From NCBI GenBank assembly GCA_002683195.1, contig NYSW01000010.1, positions 66,891-84,590 of the forward strand: 17,700 bases of DNA. The letters are read 5' to 3'. Shown here in pieces: positions 15,011-17,700 of the stretch; position 1 is the first letter of the stretch, and each line of letters begins with the position of its first letter. The position numbers were made by a program, and so were the translations under genes. The notes beneath the pieces were generated by a model, which searched no databases, had not been told where the DNA came from, and was given only the letters and a program-made list of their open reading frames with translations. Source of the stretch: Phycisphaerae bacterium. Its GTDB lineage: Bacteria > Planctomycetota > Phycisphaerae > Phycisphaerales > SM1A02.

Positions 15011-16365
15011 CCACCTTCGCCCGAACGATCGACGCGTTGGACGGTTTTGAAGCCCGTTCCATCGTTGGAACCGTGGATGCGGTGCGCGGCATGACGGTGC
15101 TGGTCCGCCGGCTCCGAGTCCCCATCGGTTCGGTGGTTCGCATCGAAGGGACTTCGCGAACCCGGCAGGTCGTCCGGGGCGAGGTGATCGGTTTCGATGC
15201 CGCTCGCGCCATCGTCATGTTGCTGGGAGGTTCCAACGGGACCGGTCCCGGCGATCGGGTCTTTCTGGAGCGGGTCAGCGATTCGATCATGGTGGGTGAT
15301 TCCTGGCTCGGCCGGGTGCTCGATGGACTCGGTCGACCGATCGACGGGGGGCCGGTACCAACCGGGCTGGAAGCCCGGCCTCTCTTCCCGCCGGTGGTCA
15401 ATCCGATGACCCGCGGCATCATTGATGAACCGCTCGCGACCGGAGTCCGGGCCATCGACGGCATCACCACGCTCGGCAAGGGACAGCGGATCGGAATCTT
15501 TGCGGGGCCCGGGGTCGGCAAGAGCACGTTGATGGCCTCGGTCGCCCGCGGCACCAGCGCCGATGTGAATGTGATCGCCCTGGTCGGTGAACGCGGGCGC
15601 GAGGTGAAGGAGTTCATCGTCGACGCATTGGGAAGTGAAGGCCTGGCTCGTTCCGTGGTGGTGGTCGCGACCGGCGATGAAAGTCCGCTGCTTCGAGTCC
15701 GGGCGATGGCGGCGGCGATCACGGCCGCCGAACACTTTCGAGATTCCGGGCGCAATGTGATGTTGATGGTCGACTCCATCACCCGTTTCGCCCAGGCCCA
15801 GAGGCAGATCGGTCTGGCGGCGGGTGAACAGCCTGCCACCAAGGGGTACACCCCGAGTGTCTTCGCCCTGCTTCCTCAATTGCTGGAACGAGCGGGAAGC
15901 ATCGAGGGCGGGGGATCGATCACCGGCATCTACACCGTGCTGGTCGAAGGCGATGATCTGACCGAACCGATCGCCGATGCCGCCAAGGGCATTCTCGACG
16001 GGCACGTGGTGCTCAGCCGAAAGTTCGCGAATCGGGGGCACTTCCCCGCGATCGATCCGCTGGATTCGATTTCGCGGGTGGCGGATCAGGTCTCCGATCC
16101 CAATCACGTGGTGGCTCGACGAAGACTTCTGGAACTGCTGGCGGCTCATCGTGAGAGCGAGGAGTTGATCAACATCGGCGCTTACGCCCCCGGTTCCAAT
16201 CCGATGACCGATGTCGCGATCGCACTCAAGCCGGCGATCGACACCTATCTGCGGCAGGAGCGAGATGAACGAGCGGAATTTCCCGTGACCTGCCGCGCTC
16301 TCTGTGAGATCGCGGCCGAGAGTGAACGACTGCGGGTCGCCGCGGTGGCCGCCAAGGGCGGCTGA
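15007..16365 (+). CDS. fliI: Flagellum-specific ATPase FliI
   Basis: 452 residues, normal length. Hexameric ATPase, related to F1 beta, that unloads chaperone-substrate complexes and powers export together with the proton motive force. Seen: Walker A GPGVGKST (167-174), catalytic glutamate region GERGREV (194-200, Glu195), Walker B VMLMVDS (251-257, Asp256), SITRFAQAQRQIGLAAGEQP, then YTVLVEGDD and LSRKFANRGHFPAIDPLDSISR, all typical of FliI/YscN rather than F-type subunits. The N-terminal beta-barrel is present (GTVDAVRGMTVLVRRL). The ATG overlaps the fliH stop, and GGAGG lies 10 bases upstream. The fliJ start follows by 37 bases. Confidence 0.96.
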   Translation: MTTFARTIDALDGFEARSIVGTVDAVRGMTVLVRRLRVPIGSVVRIEGTSRTRQVVRGEVIGFDAARAIVMLLGGSNGTGPGDRVFLERVSDSIMVGDSWLGRVLDGLGRPIDGGPVPTGLEARPLFPPVVNPMTRGIIDEPLATGVRAIDGITTLGKGQRIGIFAGPGVGKSTLMASVARGTSADVNVIALVGERGREVKEFIVDALGSEGLARSVVVVATGDESPLLRVRAMAAAITAAEHFRDSGRNVMLMVDSITRFAQAQRQIGLAAGEQPATKGYTPSVFALLPQLLERAGSIEGGGSITGIYTVLVEGDDLTEPIADAAKGILDGHVVLSRKFANRGHFPAIDPLDSISRVADQVSDPNHVVARRRLLELLAAHRESEELINIGAYAPGSNPMTDVAIALKPAIDTYLRQERDERAEFPVTCRALCEIAAESERLRVAAVAAKGG

Positions 16366-16402
16366 GGCCGACCTCCGTCCGGATTGATCGAGAGACCGAA
16401 CC

Positions 16403-16888
16403 ATGCCCCGATTCCGATTCGAACTCCAGGCCGTGCTTGACGCCCGTAAACGGGCGGAGGATCTCCGTCGACGTGAGGTCGCGACTCTGGAGATGGAACG
16501 TCGCGACCTGGAGGCCGGAATTCGTGGGCGACAGCAGTCGATCGTCGACTCGCGCGAAGAGACCCGCGAAGGCCTGGTCGGGGCGATCCATCCTGATCGA
16601 CTACGCGCGTCGGCCAACGCATCCCTGGCGATGATGCGCGATGCCCAGAGATCGGTGCTCGAACTTGCGGGCATCCATCGTCGGCTGGAGACCGCTCGCG
16701 GCACGTTGAAGGAAGCCTCCCGTGATCGACGGGCGATCGAACTGGTCCGAGAACGACGATTTGAAACCTGGAAAAGCGAGATCGAACGGCGAGAACAATC
16801 CGCCCTCGATGAGATCGCCACGATTCGAGGGGCTCGTCGAGTCCGAGAGAGGGACGCCTTTGCGGGCGGAACCGAGGAAAACCACTGA
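16403..16888 (+). CDS. fliJ: Flagellar export protein FliJ
   Basis: 161 residues, within the family's 145-160 range. FliJ is a coiled-coil stalk, similar to the F1 gamma subunit, that sits in the FliI ring and contacts FlhA. The start FRFELQAVLDARKRAEDLRRREVA is the conserved N-terminus, where FliJ proteins usually begin with F-F/L-L-V-L-R/K patterns. Nearly all residues are predicted long helix, rich in Arg, Glu and Ala, with one break near LVGAIHPDRL (about 58-67). No strong ribosome site is seen (GAGAGA about 9 upstream). The stop shares one base with the next ATG (TGATG at 16886-16890), so the pair is coupled. Identification rests on the coiled coil, length and position after fliI. Confidence 0.85.
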   Translation: MPRFRFELQAVLDARKRAEDLRRREVATLEMERRDLEAGIRGRQQSIVDSREETREGLVGAIHPDRLRASANASLAMMRDAQRSVLELAGIHRRLETARGTLKEASRDRRAIELVRERRFETWKSEIERREQSALDEIATIRGARRVRERDAFAGGTEENH

Positions 16889-17682
16889 TGCGCACCATCT
16901 GGAGCACCGTCGCGTTCTTCGCGGTCGTCAATCTTCTGGCCTTGTTGCTGGCTGCCGGGTGGCTGTACCAGACGGACCGGATCGATCGTGCTCGCGTCGA
17001 GCAGGTTCGAACGTTGTTCCGACTGCCGATCGCCGAGGAAAAAGCGATCCTGCAGGCGAGTCTGGACGCCGAGGCAGCGGCTTCGATCGCGGCGGCGGAT
17101 GATTCTGCGGTTCGCTGGTCGGCGATTCCCGTGACCAACCTGGCCACCGCGGATGCCGCCGAGCGAACTCGGGATCTCGGACGCGAGACGAGTGCGGCCC
17201 TCCAGTTGGAGGCCGAAGCGATCGTGGCCCGTATCGAAGCCGATCATGCGGCCCGCATGGCGGAAGTCGCCGCCGAACGACGGTCGCTGGAAGCCGATCA
17301 GCAGCGATTCCGCGAGTTGACCGAACGAACCCGGGACGCGGATTTCGCAAAGACCGTGACGGATCTCGAAGAGATGAAGATGGACACGGCGTTCAGCATC
17401 ATTCAGACCTGGTGGGCGAACGATGAGCATCGCACGCTGGTGATCGACGTGCTGGCCTCCATGGATACGGCACGCCGAAATTCGCTGCTCGGCGAGTTCG
17501 TGGATGTCGGGCGGCAGGATGTGGCAGCGGAATTGCAGTTGGCACTCCGTGACCGGACCGCGATGGCCGGATCCAGAACGGAGTCTGCCGATGCCCAGCT
17601 CGACGACAAACAAGCTTCCCGTGGTGGGAATCGACCTGTTCAAGGCCCCGGCGGGTCGCGGAACGGGGTCGGCACCTCCTGA
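16888..17682 (+). CDS. MotE-like protein (flagellar stator-chaperone family, probable)
   Basis: 264 residues. One N-terminal membrane helix (about 7-27, VAFFAVVNLLALLLAAGWLY), a periplasmic-type Ala/Glu-rich linker, a coiled coil (about 100-148) and a compact helical segment, DFAKTVTDLEEMKMDTAFSI through ARRNSLLGEFV (about 152-205). That layout and the pattern of EM-K-M-DTA, LVIDVL-SMD-ARR resemble MotE/MgtE-N-like proteins, which lie between fliJ and fliK in many flagellar operons and act as chaperones for MotC. Here the name rests on layout and position, not on strong identity. GAGGAAAA precedes the ATG. The last about 35 residues are low-complexity Gly/Ser/Arg and overlap the next gene by 92 bases, so the true end of folded protein is near residue 228. 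Confidence 0.65.
   Translation: MRTIWSTVAFFAVVNLLALLLAAGWLYQTDRIDRARVEQVRTLFRLPIAEEKAILQASLDAEAAASIAAADDSAVRWSAIPVTNLATADAAERTRDLGRETSAALQLEAEAIVARIEADHAARMAEVAAERRSLEADQQRFRELTERTRDADFAKTVTDLEEMKMDTAFSIIQTWWANDEHRTLVIDVLASMDTARRNSLLGEFVDVGRQDVAAELQLALRDRTAMAGSRTESADAQLDDKQASRGGNRPVQGPGGSRNGVGTS
17574..17587 (+). promoter_or_regulatory. ACGGAG-loop hairpin over the probable fliK ribosome site
   Basis: CAGA (17574-17577) pairs with TCTG (17584-17587) around ACGGAG, which contains the Shine-Dalgarno GGAG (17580-17583) 7 bases before the ATG at 17591. It lies inside the 3' end of the MotE-like gene, so it must satisfy coding as well. The stem is short; the loop motif matches the fliF and flgB leaders. 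Confidence 0.35.
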
Positions 17683-17700
17683 CGGACCCCCGTTCGAGGA
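17591..17700 (+). CDS. fliK: Probable fliK start (hook-length control), cut by window edge
   Basis: Thirty-six codons plus two bases are open from the ATG at 17591 to the window end, beginning MPSSTTNKLPVVGIDLFKAP and turning Gly/Pro-rich. GGAG lies 7 bases upstream. This is low-complexity sequence with no diagnostic motif; FliK N-termini are poorly conserved. The name comes from position after fliI, fliJ and the MotE-like gene, where fliK is usual. It overlaps the preceding gene by 92 bases in another frame, so the true start could also lie further downstream. Confidence 0.45.
   Translation, partial: MPSSTTNKLPVVGIDLFKAPAGRGTGSAPPDGPPFE

Noticed and set aside
14854..17643. 929-codon open frame on the minus strand opposite fliH-fliI-fliJ and the MotE-like gene
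   Set aside because: The plus strand carries four unmistakable or well-supported flagellar genes here. The antisense frame is open because of codon bias, and its product is Arg/Ser/Gly-rich without domains.

Overview
The window is GC-rich, densely coding DNA from a flagellated bacterium. A lipoprotein with a clear lipobox, a LolB-like fold guess and a complete set of rod, MS-ring and export genes point to a diderm. The combination of a CdaA-type diadenylate cyclase, an RDD-domain protein with a large exported part, a very large membrane-anchored TPR protein and the divergence of the small proteins suggests a planctomycete-like (perhaps Phycisphaerae) genome. That placement is inference. No tRNA, rRNA, insertion sequence or CRISPR array was seen, and no stretch longer than about 170 bases lacks a gene.

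Layout. (1) 1-479, minus strand: N-terminal part of the diadenylate cyclase cdaA, running off the left edge and diverging from the rest. (2) 550-3805, plus strand: three tightly overlapping genes (cysteine-containing hypothetical protein, lipoprotein, exported/RDD membrane protein), ending in a strong palindrome. (3) 3806-3971: structured leader. (4) 3972-9721: large TPR membrane protein, FlgN-like chaperone, cytoplasmic histidine kinase and sigma-54-dependent response regulator; the first three are coupled by ATGA overlaps. (5) 9829-17700: the flagellar basal-body and export cluster flgB, flgC, fliE, fliF, fliG, fliH, fliI, fliJ, a motE-like gene and the start of a probable fliK.

How it works together. 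The kinase/regulator pair resembles FlgS/FlgR, FlrB/FlrC and FleS/FleR, which switch on sigma-54 flagellar genes. The downstream genes build the proximal rod (FlgB, FlgC), the rod/MS-ring junction (FliE), the MS ring (FliF), the torque-bearing C-ring protein (FliG), the export ATPase complex (FliH, FliI, FliJ) and probably a stator chaperone (MotE-like).

The most interesting signal is a set of RNA hairpins in the leaders of this flagellar block. Their loops repeatedly show AGGA, ACGGA or AUGGA: upstream of the TPR gene, the regulator, flgB, fliE, fliF and fliK, several of them holding the Shine-Dalgarno itself in the loop. This is the recognised arrangement for CsrA/RsmA binding (A(N)GGA in a hairpin loop, one site covering the ribosome binding site). 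It suggests that the whole cluster is under post-transcriptional CsrA-type control. Leaders of fliG, fliH, fliI, fliJ, the kinase and the FlgN-like gene do not show it clearly.
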